A DNA stretch of 64,000 bases from Globodera rostochiensis (Eukaryota; Nematoda; Chromadorea; Rhabditida; Heteroderidae): assembly GCA_018350325.1 (NCBI GenBank), contig JAEVLN010000001.1, positions 3,997,254-4,061,253 on the forward strand, written 5' to 3'. Shown here piece after piece: positions 35,301-46,053 of the stretch (position 1 is the first letter of the stretch; each line of letters opens with the position of its first letter). The translations under genes and the position numbers were made by a program. The notes beneath the pieces were generated by a model. The model saw only the letters and a program-made list of their open reading frames with translations, was not told the origin of the DNA and did not search any database.

Positions 35301-38300
35301 TTAATTACGAAATGAGACCGTCACAAGTCCGTTCCGTGTGTCAATGCGTTGTGTGCGTGTGAGGAGAAAAATTACCCCAATTGAGGCCAAAAGAAAGAAG
35401 AGGAAGAACACCAACGTTTTGGGAAAGTACCCGAAGCCTTTAACCATTTCTGTGCCGGGGTTGGGCTCTGAAGTTTTGCATTTGTTTGTCCGTTTTGCAA
35501 ATGCATTCTGGACCTGCCCGAAACCACAATTCGAACCCATCGGCCTGGATGCTCCCGTCCGAGATGAACAACAAAGTCATCACATTTTGTTCACTATGCA
35601 CAAGGCTTGAGCCGTAAAGTGGCCCAGTCAGTCTTAATTCCAAAAAAGTAATATTAATGCTGCCCGTCCCATTTGGAACATCTCTTTGTGCTTTTGTGTC
35701 GTATCATTGCCCTCGAAAATGTAGAGAAAGTCCTGATCTGCCTCAGTGACAAATGAACTGACATTCAGCAAAATGTGAAAGCCTTCGGGGGCACTTAGAG
35801 TCCATTGGCACTGCATATTACTTAAACACAAAAATTCTAAAAATTTAATTGATTAAAACCGGCAATAAGTGCTGGGGAAATCGGGAGAGCGCAAGGGTTG
35901 CCACTTCAACACTTCCGCCTGGAACTGTTCAGCGCCACATTGGCAAACTGCGGTTGAAATTTTAACATTTTTGTTTAAACAAATTTTCGTGTAGCAAAAT
36001 TTCGTTTGTACGCCAAACTTTGGGCAATTATTTGTCTCCAAAACTAAACGGCCCTCCCCTCCCCCCCTGCCTTTATCTGGTGGTCAATGATCACCAAAAT
36101 TTAGCTTCAATTCGTCTCCAAAAGCATCATCCCAATTATTCTTACGGACCTTCTCGCCATTCACAGCCAAAGTTCAGTTCAAGCCGTGACTTTTCCTCTG
36201 GAGCCTCCGGCAATTGTTCGTCGGTCGGCGATTCGCGGTGGAACCAAATGGTCACGGGTTCAACGCCTTCAAACTCGAATGTCACTTCAGCACCGGAACT
36301 CAGCGAGTTCAGTCTGCCAATGTTTTGAGAGTAAAGAAAACCCCAAAACTTTTGTTTCTGAACTTTTTAGTGAACGGATTTCGCTCCGTTTGTGCGCCTT
36401 GGGCGATTATGATAAAGTCGGATTGGCCGGTGATTGTGTGATTAATTTTGAGCACAATTCGATGGTATGCGTCCGCATTGGACGACTGAAATTTGAGCCC
36501 TTTTAATGGTAAAAATTTTTATGTAAAATATGTTTGCCGTGGGGACGTTAATAAACCAAAAGCAGTCCATGAACTGGCACTTTCGCTTCTCAAAGCTATT
36601 TTCCTCATAATGAGAACGACCTTCGATCAAATTCCGGGTCAAAGTCGGACAAATACAGTCTTAATTTGATAGATTCGGGACTTTGGTGATGCCATAGCAA
36701 ACCCCTCTCTTTTTTGTACGCTTCAATGCTAATGTTGAAGCCGATGTCGACAATTGAGTGGTCTGTTATGAAGCTGAACGTGAATCGTGGTCGGTCGAAG
36801 GTCAGATGACGAATATTCCTCGCTTCATAGCTCAACCTAAACAAGTTGCTTTTTCATTCTATGAAATCATCAAAAATTCAATTTTCTGGTCTACGTTACA
36901 AAAGCATTGGTCTCCCGTCGGCATCCCAAAAGTTAATGTAGTCCAGATCGGGCTCCGTCTGAAAGTCCTGGACGGTCATTCGAAGCACTTCTACCAAACT
37001 GCCGCCTTTCTGCCTTGGCCCCTCCAATGCCACATTTATTGTGCAATTAGCCGAGTCGCAATATTCCAACGGATAGCCGGGAGAAGTCACAGTGGTCGGG
37101 TGAACACGACTGATCACCAACTCGGACGCAGGACATGCGCATACTGAAAGAACATTTATCCAAAATGCTCATCCCCAGTTTAGGAACTCACAACTCCGCG
37201 TTTCTGAAAATTGGAACTCGTAGGCCTTGCCATAATGAATTGCCGAATAGTCGCTGAACGGTGTCGACATGGTGCTGAGCAGAACAGTTAGTGAGCTCGT
37301 TCGGCTAATAACCGAAAGAGGCAGAGATGGCACAATGCCGGGTTGAATCCTGACCGAAGGCCCGCCCATCTTACTCTTAGAAAAGTTCAAATGCCCACCT
37401 GGCCAATGGTCTTTCATGCTGCGGCGAACGCACTTGGAAATTCTCCGTCTCATAAATCTGAATTTTCGAGTTTAAAATTTTGAAAAATTTGAATTGCCTT
37501 CAGGCTCAAGGTTGATGAACGGAACTGAGTAATTGTCAAGTTGATGGCATCGTTTGAGTTTATGGTGAAAATGCAAGAAGAGTCGGTATGGAAGTTCGGA
37601 GAAATGACGGGAAAAGTCTGGATTTGCGAAGAAGCGTACTGGAAAGGCATTGGGCACGGAGCATTAGAACGGTCGTCTGAGCCAAAAAATAAATTTTGTA
37701 AATTAATGCGATTGATTGGCATTCATTGCGTAACTCTTTGGATAGCGTCTGAAACTGATCTTAAAGCCGTGATAATCACTGTCCGTGTTGTCACTGATGA
37801 AGCGAAACTCGAGGCCCCCACCAACGGATGAAAAAAACTGTCGTTCCATCGTCCGAGGGTCGAAAGAGCCGTGCAGACTGATGAATTTTGGGAGGTCGGG
37901 ACAATTCTTGCCATAAAATATTTCACACTGACACTGCTTGCTTGGCCAAAACCATGGATCCGTTCCATCGCGTTTGGTACACTTCCAACACGTCGTTGCG
38001 ATGTTCCGTCTCGAAATAGTCAAGCATCGCACCAACGAAACTGTCCTCCAACGGCACAATATTCCAATGGCACTTCAAATTGTTACAGTACCTCGTTGGA
38101 ACTTCAGTAAGAGAAAGGCAGTTGATTCAGAAGGGATAAAACGCCAGACTTACAGCCTGGACTTTTAAATACGCCCGAATTGAGACTCGGAACGAATGTT
38201 TCTTCCGGGGCACAACGACATTGAGTTGAATTGAGAGAAAGTGATTTGCGTGGCACCGATAGAGCCGCCAATATGCCGGCCAAGTAATGAAGATAAATGA

Positions 38301-38325
38301 TCGGGATGGCCAACGACCGAAGCAT
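35301..38325 (-). CDS. Five-CUB single-pass membrane protein
   Basis: Minus-strand multi-exon gene starting at ATG 38323-38325 with a hydrophobic signal-peptide-like start (MLRSLAIPIIYLHYLAGILA). CUB-type segments follow in order: CUB1 (about 38240-37720; CRCAPEETF, SPGFPTRYCNN, LEFRFISDNTDSDYHGFKISF), CUB2 (about 37700-37200), CUB3 (about 37140-36640; VTSPGYPLEYCDSANC), CUB4 (about 36680-36120), CUB5 (about 36030-35480; LRSPDFPSTYC, LLFISDGSIQADGFELWF). After these the frame passes through one membrane segment (TLVFFLFFLLASIGVIFLL) and a short basic tail to the stop at about 35301. It is therefore a type I membrane protein. Nematode relatives of this layout include receptor-clustering or auxiliary proteins (LEV-10, SOL-1), but I see no LDL-A domain and assign no specific role. 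An intron near 37960 is modelled as 46 nt. Confidence 0.75.
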
Positions 38326-39399
38326 GAAGGGTCGATTTATAAGTAATTCCAATAGATTAGTCAATTGATTCGAATGAAACGCTTTAAATTTATTTGTCTT
38401 GTTATTCTTCGTAATCATTCTTATGTCAAGAGTGTCATAATAAAAATGATACATAAATCAGCATTTATTGTTAAATGGCTAAAAGGATTCGGAGAGGAAT
38501 CCAGTCAGTGGAAGTTGTTAATTCGCCCAGTCAAGTGAACATTTCTCCATAATACGTATCACACTTCCAAATGTATAAACAAATCGAGGGGAGAGAACGA
38601 CGAAATAAATGTTGATGGAATGGCGGAAATTGGCAAAAAGAAAACCAAAAGCCGTGATGTCGACCGCTTCCGATCCGCCGAATGTCGAAAATCCGAAGAT
38701 CGAATAAAAATGACAGCCGCTATAATCCCAAAATATCTGCCAGCCCCATTAAAGGGCTCATTAAGAGATCAGCCAAATTTGCCGACCCGTAAACTTTATT
38801 AAATGTTATCCTTTTACATATAAATAATCAAAACATTTCAACGCCTTGCAAAAAATTCGAATAATTTTTGTCGAGTTCCTTCATAGAATTTCGTGGCTTT
38901 TTAGACCATGGGCGGCAGAAAAGGAAAAAAAGTGAATTAATTCATTTGTGCAAATCATAACGCCAAAATTTAAACAAATTAACTGACAAACTTTAATGAC
39001 GCGGCAGACAGAGTGATGTTAGACACTATCTAAAAATAAGGCTTTTTTTTTGCCGTCCATAAGGCGCCTATTGAAATTCCTCGGGCCTAAAAGTAGCAGC
39101 TCTACTGTTTGATAATTTTACCATGTAAAAACAATACACCCATTTTTCACACCTATTTTCGCTTATGAACCCGTTTTTTGGAGCCTATTTTGAACTTTTC
39201 TCACCTATTTGGAGATTTTTCGAACCTAAAAGTAGCAGCTCTGGTGGTAACAAAACCTCCCGAAATATCTTTCAATATTTGCGGCAAATTTTATTTTTGA
39301 TCTTCTCTCATGATCCAATCTGCTAAATACATATACCCCCCCCCCTTGCCTCGCTTGCTCTTGACCCTTAATACGTCATTTTTAGCAGACAAAATCAAA
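38326..39399. other. Divergent upstream region between CUB gene and HYPK
   Basis: About 1.07 kb. It contains a 26-bp dispersed repeat in inverse orientation (38877-38902) and an 18-bp direct repeat CCTAAAAGTAGCAGCTCT at 39086-39103 and 39225-39242. No gene is recognised. Confidence 0.5.
39379..39399 (+). promoter_or_regulatory. Possible spliced-leader acceptor just before HYPK ATG
   Basis: The sequence TTTTTAG ends at 39385, 14 nt before the ATG at 39400, with no upstream exon in frame. A pyrimidine-rich AG this close to a start codon is typical of nematode trans-splice sites. This is an inference from position only. Confidence 0.3.
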
Positions 39400-40129
39400 A
39401 TGTCTTCAAAAAAAAATGATGCGGAAAATGATGCAAATGACGAAATGGAGGGTAACAATGCGGAGGCAGAGAGCTCACAACTCAAAAACCGTTGGGACGC
39501 TGATGCGGCTAATCTGGAAAAGGTTAACTTGCTTTATTGGGGCTGGTAGTCAGGCCGTATCCATAAAAATCTTTGGGTGCGAATCAGGGGTCAAAAAAGT
39601 ATTTTTAGGTGTGTATTTTTTGTTTTTCTACATTGATTTGATGAGAGATTTTCAAGCTTTATTTTAAAAATACGAATTTTTTGAATCTTTTTGGAATAGG
39701 GGGGGGGGTCCGCCGGAAATTTTTGAAGATTTAACTAGATTTGTTAATTCAGAATAGTATCCAACCAATTATATTTACGACGTTTCTCTAGGTCACCGAT
39801 TTCCAAGAAGAAAAGGACGAGATGAACGAAATATCGAAGGAGTCGTTGGGCAACCTCAAGGCACAACCCGGAGAGAAGCGATTTACCGTCAGAAAGGAGG
39901 ACGTGCAGACAATTGTGAGTTTGAAGAGCTTCCAAAAAAAAGATATTATTTCAAGCTCCCCTGGGAAGGCCTTTGCTGATTGTGAATTTGCCCTCCTAAA
40001 TTATTTCTGCTTTTTAAGGTTGAGGAGTTAGAAGTATCGCGAGTGATTGCTGAGAGGAAGCTGATCCAGCACGAAGGAAGTCTCAGAGCAGCACTGCTGG
40101 ATCTTATGGGCTTCGAATTGAACCAGTGA
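39400..40129 (+). CDS. HYPK: Huntingtin-interacting protein K (HYPK) homologue
   Basis: Three exons: 39400-39522, 39792-39914, 40019-40129. They total 357 nt, encoding 118 aa (human HYPK is of similar length). An acidic N-terminus leads to DADAANLEKVTDFQEEKDE, then a basic stretch RFTVRKEDVQTIVEELEVSR and the UBA-like C-terminal fold ERKLIQHEGSLRAALLDLMGF. In other animals HYPK binds the NatA N-terminal acetyltransferase (NAA15/NAA10) on ribosomes and has chaperone-like activity. All introns are GT-AG. It lies 664 bp upstream of the dynactin gene on the same strand. Confidence 0.9.
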
Positions 40130-40792
40130 TTTATTCATGTGTTCATTCATTTATCATGCCAATAAATAGATTGTACTTCATTGTTTACTCAAAATGCAAA
40201 AATGATTTTCACAAACTTAGGAATCGTGTGTGTGCAAAAAAGTTGGTTTCCATGGGCTAGAAAAAATTGATCATGTAAATCCCACAAGAAATCAGGGCTA
40301 CTTTTAAGCCTAAAGTCAAGTAATATCGGACGTCCCTCCCAGATCAGGACTGGCGCCATGCCGTTTTGGCGCAGCCAATTAGGCGCCATACTATTTTGGC
40401 TCCGACAAATCTTAATAATGAAAATGATTTTAATCAAATTATTCAATTCAATTTCTAATGTTTTAGCATACGCCATTAAGACAAAGCTAATTTTTTGTCA
40501 AGTCCAGCAGCAGAGAAACCCCTTGTACTACTCGCTTTTCCTTTTTATCTTTTTCCGTTTTTTGGCGTTCTGTTCTCTTCTTTTGGCGTTCCCTCTACCG
40601 ACTCAACAAATAAAAAATGCGCCGCCGGGAAATTTTTTTTGAAGATTTAACGATATTTATTAAGAAAATTGGTCCAAAAATTACGATGGGTTTTTTGTCG
40701 AATTTCATTTGGGGGTGGGGATCCTCCTCCCTCCCCATGCATACGGCCCTGCCTTAATTATTTAAGTAGTTTCAGGTGTAAAATTTTTGAAA
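40130..40792. other. Spacer between HYPK and dynactin gene
   Basis: 663 bp with no exon that resembles a CAP-Gly domain on either strand. It contains the HYPK 3' end and presumably the dynactin 5' region. Confidence 0.5.
40161..40166 (+). terminator. Poly(A) signal AATAAA after HYPK
   Basis: Canonical AATAAA beginning 32 nt after the HYPK stop codon. It is the expected position for a cleavage/polyadenylation signal. Confidence 0.5.
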
Positions 40793-43700
40793 ATGCAACA
40801 GGACGGACTGGTGGCGGAATTGAGGCTCAAAATTAAAGAGCTCGAGCAAACTGTCAAGTGAGCTAGCTTCAGAGATTTTCATTATACTTTAGTCGTTCTT
40901 TTTAGGAAAAAAGTCGAGGAAATTGAGGAGTTAAAGGAGATGCACGTCATCAATGAGGAAATGTTGGAAGAGCATAAGGAACAGCAGAAGAAAGTTGAGG
41001 AGGATCTCAAGGATCAACTCGACCAACAGCTCGTCATCGTCAAACAGGTTCGGATTTTTGTCAATATGTTTGAGTCGAAATTGAAAGCCTTTATTTGTGT
41101 TGCACTTTTCCACTATTTTTATGTTTCTTCTGTTAATAAATGGTTTCTGTTATACCAAAAATTGAAATTGCCTCCCAACTCAATTTACCAAAAATTATAT
41201 TCTATTCATTCAAAACATCTCGGATTATTCAATGGGCCGCTCTTTTTTTTGTGTTTGTTTCTTAAAGATTTTCCCTTTGGTGATTATGGTTAGTGGTTAT
41301 GATAATGATATTTTCACTTTCGTAGCTCTGCTAATTTTTTCGGAATGTCCAGTGAACTTTTCTTTTATTTGCTTCGCTCAGCTTTAGGGTAGGGCTTAGA
41401 GGGTTCCAAATTTAAGTTCGAGTACCAGTTGGAGGAGAAGGATCGGATGGTGGAGAAGTTGGAGTTTGCACTGGTCAAATTCCGTGAGAAGATTGACGAA
41501 CTCAACGAACAGCTGACCCGACAGCAGGAAGAGGTTCGATGTCGCGCCTTTCATATTAATTGTTCTTCTGAAAAGTCTTAAAAGTAATGTTCAGATTGAC
41601 AACCAAATGAGCGCAGTAGAAATGATCGATCGATTGACAATCAAAACTTTGGACCTTGAAGAGCAGATAAAATAAGCCAATTGTCTGTTTTTTTTTTATT
41701 CCACCACTTTTAGGCTGTACAAGCTGGACATCGCGGATTTGGAGGAGATGTACCAGTTGAATGAAGCGATTATCGACGGTAAAGAGGACACGGAGAAGGC
41801 ATTGAAACAACAGCTCGATGAGCAGATGATTGTCATTTCCAATGTTTTGTTTTTAAAAATTTGCATATAACATTTTCTATAATATTCAGTGCTATTTCCA
41901 AAAAAAAATCCATTTGTTCCTTTAGTTGAAACGCCAAATATCCGACTGGGAGGACCGCGCGGTTGATTATGAGAGGGTAATCGTCAAATTCCGGCAAAAA
42001 ACGGCTGATCTCAACGAGGAAGTGCAAAGTTTGCACGATGATTTAGCCACGGTGCACGCGCGGGAAGAGAAAAAGGCGCGAAATGCGGGAACTGAAGTGT
42101 CACTGTTAGCCAACGCAAATAGAACATTTTCTGAGGTAAACGTCGAAGAAATGTTTATTAATTCAGCAAAATTGCAGAGAATAATCTGCTTTATAGCATC
42201 TAATGATCACATTGGCTTTTCTTGCATTTCGCTAAAAAAGTATTGGGCTAACCATGTTTTTGCATTATATAGGAGAGTCAATTCAAAATGTTTCAATTCG
42301 GAAAGCCAAAATTAGGCAATAGATCGAATTAAATCGGAAGCATTCTCTGAGTTAGGGTTTTGTTCAGGTTGTCGAGGCAGAGCAGTGTTCAATTGAGTTG
42401 GAGTCGGTCAAGCAACAGATTTCCTACTTGCGCAGTTTTCTACCCGATAATTTCACCAAACCTGGCGGTATTTGTAAAACAAAAATTTAGCACATTATCA
42501 TTCATGACGAACTGTTTGGAGTCGTTAGACTTGAAAAAAAAAAAACAATAATATATTTAAATACCATTGTTTTTGTTTTAATATTTATTTAGTTTAGTTT
42601 TAAATAATCTAGTCGCATCGCATGAATCTTGATGGTGTAGGGGTAGAAATTAATAATAACTTCAAAAATTCTGCAGCTCCAAATGCTCTCTAATATTTTT
42701 TTCAAACTCCTTATATTCTTCAGGAGATAACGACTGTCTGCTGATCTGTGTGCTGCTCCCCCGAATGTCGGCCAAGGTCCTCTCATTGGCCCGTCTTCTC
42801 CAACGAAAGTATCCGCCGGTGCCCGGCGGACTTCGTCGTGAGCACGTCACTCTCTCGCACAAAGCGGAACAGTGGGCACACGTGCGCCGCTTCGGTTACC
42901 AGCTGCACGTGTTCTACAACATCGTCCAGAAGATCACTTCGTAAGTTAATTCACTTTACTAATTCTGAGATGAGTTCTGTGCTGCACTTAAATTGGTTTT
43001 TTAATTACAAATTTAAGAGTTTTGAAGCAACCTTCTGCAGATAAAGCGCTGTCGCGGTTGGCGGCCATCCAATTGGACATTGCACTTCAGGAAAAGTCGT
43101 TGGACCAATACTTTGGCCTATTGCGCCAAAATCGTTTTGATGAGAACACATCATTGGCCGACCTTGGACGGGCCGTCAAATACTTTCAGGTGCTTTCATT
43201 GCGAGATTGAAATTTCTGTAAAACCTACACAAATGTTAATTGGTATCCTAAGATAATCGATAACAACCGTTACTTTATTTGTTTAACTTTTCCCTTTTTA
43301 GCGTCTTTTCTCTACCAATCTGAGTACCGAATCGTACAACGCTAGGGACGACTTGCGGAACACATTAGTCCAAATAAAAGAGGGGCTCGGCTGGGCCCAG
43401 TTCAACACGCATCGCCTTAGGCACTTTCTCAATGCGCCTCAGGCAAATTATTTTTTATTTTTTGCTTTAAATCCTGAGATTTGATTTTTTTCCTAATCTT
43501 GGCTCAAATTAGTAAAGACGTTATTGCATTTTCTTTCATCAGTCCTCCGATTCGATGAGTTTGGCCACTTCTTCCGCTGGATTGGAGCTGACTGCCTCAA
43601 TTCTGATGGCAAAGAGTATGACCGGCAGTCACAGCAATTTGCCCAGTGAAAGTGGTGATAAACAATATTAATATAATACAATTTCTCAAATTGATTGTAG

Positions 43701-45751
43701 CCCTTGCTGAAATGGACTTTCTCGCTTTCGTTGATCGTCTTTTGACAACGCTCACCGAATGCGAGGGGTTGACGATACGGGCACTCAATCGAATTCCTGC
43801 GGAGAATGATCTCATACTCAGTGGCGAGGTCTTTTGTCTTTCTTTGCTTTCCCAAGCAGTAAAATTACAGTTATATACGCGTTTTTTGTCTCAGAGTTAT
43901 CCTCAATTTATTTGTATGTCCATTTTATTTTTTAGCTTACTGACCGTCTTCTCTCGGCAGTCGCTGCACTCGAAAAGTGCGTGTACTGTTTGAACGAATG
44001 TTGCGCAATGGCCGTCTCCCAACTGAGTGTCGTCGATTCGGAGGGCCTGCCGGCACAACAACTGCTTGAATTTCTGCGCGGAGAAGTGGAGAAATTTGCA
44101 GGACATTTGGACAGCCAACGTCAGGTCATTGCACACATTTTGTAAGTTTTTTGGGTGAATTATGGGCTAAGGACGAAATTATTTTTTTGAATGATTCATT
44201 TGAAAAAGATTAATATCTTTTGTAGTGATGAAAAAGAGCGGGGCCTGGAGCTTATCAGAATGATGTTGGAGGAGCTGAGTGCTGCCCTTGAAAATTCGTC
44301 GATGGAAATTCCGCCAAGCGTTAGGGACGGCTCAACGGGCGATGGCTCTCCAACGACGAGCAACGTTAACGCTTTCTCGCCACTGAACGAACGCGCGTAC
44401 GAACGCAAAAGGGACGCCGTTGAGACGGACGGACTCCGATGGCAATTGTCCAAAAAGGACGAGGAACTGCTTAATCTGCAGAGGGCGTTGAAAGAGCGCG
44501 AGAGCGAAGTTGGCACTATGAAGGTGGGAAATATGCAATTGTTTGTTTTCATATTCTTCTTTTAGCTTCGAGTGGATCTGGCAAAAACGCGCTTGGCAGA
44601 AAGTTCGGGTACGGGGCGTGTTTCTGAGGAGATGGAATCACTTCGAAATCGGTGCACTAACGATTTGAAGAGGCAAAAAGAGTGAGTTCTTTTGCATCGT
44701 TTTTCTTTTTAAAATGCATTTTTTTTTTGATTTTAGGGAATTCGAACAACAATTGGAACAGCTGAGACAACAATTGACCGAGGAGCAGAACAGAACACGC
44801 GGATTCTCCAAGAAGGCCCTTTTTGCGGTGATCACTTTGAATGTGAATTTATGTTAGGTTTGGGATTTCCCTAAAATCTATTCAAACATTCATTTAAAAG
44901 GGGAAAAACGAAAAGAAATAAAATTTACCTCAATGAATTAGCCTGGCTTCAAGTTTTTTATATATTTCGAATTTTAAAGAAAAAAAATTGTTTATAATAA
45001 TTAAAATGGGACCTTTTCTGGTTAAATTTTTTTTCTTTTTCGCAGAATATGCAAAATCAGCAGCAACAGGCAGCGATCGTGGCCGCTATGACTGCGTCTC
45101 CGGTCAGTGTCGTCGCTTCGCCCCTCTCCCGAACGGGTTCCTCTTCGGGCATGAGTACAATGTTCGCCACTGAAACGACACACGTCGCCTCAGGCGGCGA
45201 TGCGAAGGCAGCCAACGTTTACCAGCAGCAACAGCTGGACGGTGCACAGTTTGAGTTAAGACAGGCGATGAACAAAATTCGACAGTTGGAGGTGAAAGAC
45301 TTAGGAGCAACGCAATTGTAGTCCCAAATTTGTAATTCTAAACAGAGTCAGCACTTTCCCGACCTTGGCGCGTTGCCATGTCCTACCTGTACAGAACGAA
45401 CGCGGACGGAACAGAGCGAATTTGCTGAAATGCTTAAAGAATCGAGCGAATTGGTCAACGTACGCTTTTAAGGGTTCAAATATATACAATTACATCTTTA
45501 AGTTGTCCAATAAGTACCAATTACGACCGATTGATGTCATGGAATTCGGCAGCTACCGGAAAATTGTGGACAACATTAATTTTCGTTCTCAGAGCGTGAG
45601 AACAGCTTTTTATACGCTTTCTTCTTTTTAATTGAACCAGCAATTTTTTATTCCGTTATTTTTTGTTTAGCTTCGAATCCGTTTTCAACGCTGGTGGTGC
45701 AAGTTTCATCCTGGCGAACCGCTTCCCGAAATTCGGCTCCATAATTTCTGA
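40793..45751 (+). CDS. Dynactin subunit 1 (p150/DNC-1) lacking CAP-Gly domain
   Basis: Twenty exons, summing to 2877 nt (958 aa) with consistent phases: 40793-40857, 40906-41047, 41393-41533, 41595-41671, 41714-41843, 41926-42135, 42368-42467, 42724-42940, 43018-43189, 43302-43442, 43543-43651, 43701-43828, 43936-44141, 44226-44523, 44566-44681, 44737-44827, 45046-45291, 45346-45459, 45503-45595, 45671-45751. The N-terminal coiled coil (EELKEMHVINEEML, DLEEMYQLNEAI) corresponds to dynactin CC1. It leads into the conserved dynactin core: SYLRSFLPDNFTKPGGDNDC, LLPRMSAK, LAEMDFLAF, EGLTIRALNRIPAENDL. A second coiled coil (LNLQRALKERE, QLEQLRQQL) and a C-terminal region follow. Dynactin 1 is the dynein cofactor needed for retrograde transport. 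The human protein (about 1278 aa) starts with a CAP-Gly domain, which is absent here. The donor of intron 4 (41672) is AT; that of intron 10 (43443) is GC. C-terminal exon choices (after 45290) are less certain. Confidence 0.88.
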
Positions 45752-46053
45752 TGTTCAGCTTAGGCTTCGGATTTATTCATAAGCGCCAGTGAACTCGAAC
45801 AAAAAAAAACGCGGTTACGATGGAATTGCTCATTTTTCTCACCATTGTTTTTCTATGTTTGACCCAAATTGGCCGTTTGAGACCTAAAACTGTATTTATG
45901 AGATTTTGTATGAAAATGTCACAAATAACATGCAATAATTGGATATATCCGTAATAATTCTTGTGTCAGGTTTCTTACCCATTCTTATTTGAGTCTTGCT
46001 GTATTTTAATTGTTTAAATCGTCTTTTTATTTGGGTGACGCTTTTCGCATCCG
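45752..46053. other. Spacer between dynactin and DUS1L genes
   Basis: About 300 bp, AT-rich. I see no gene or clear signal. Confidence 0.5.

Noticed and set aside
37900..37960. A 28-bp intron in the CUB gene
   Set aside because: An upstream GT gives a normal 46-bp intron in the same phase, so no ultra-short intron is needed.
39086..39242. 18-bp direct repeat CCTAAAAGTAGCAGCTCT as ends of a mobile element
   Set aside because: No inverted ends, target duplication or coding content between the copies; recorded only as a repeat in the spacer.
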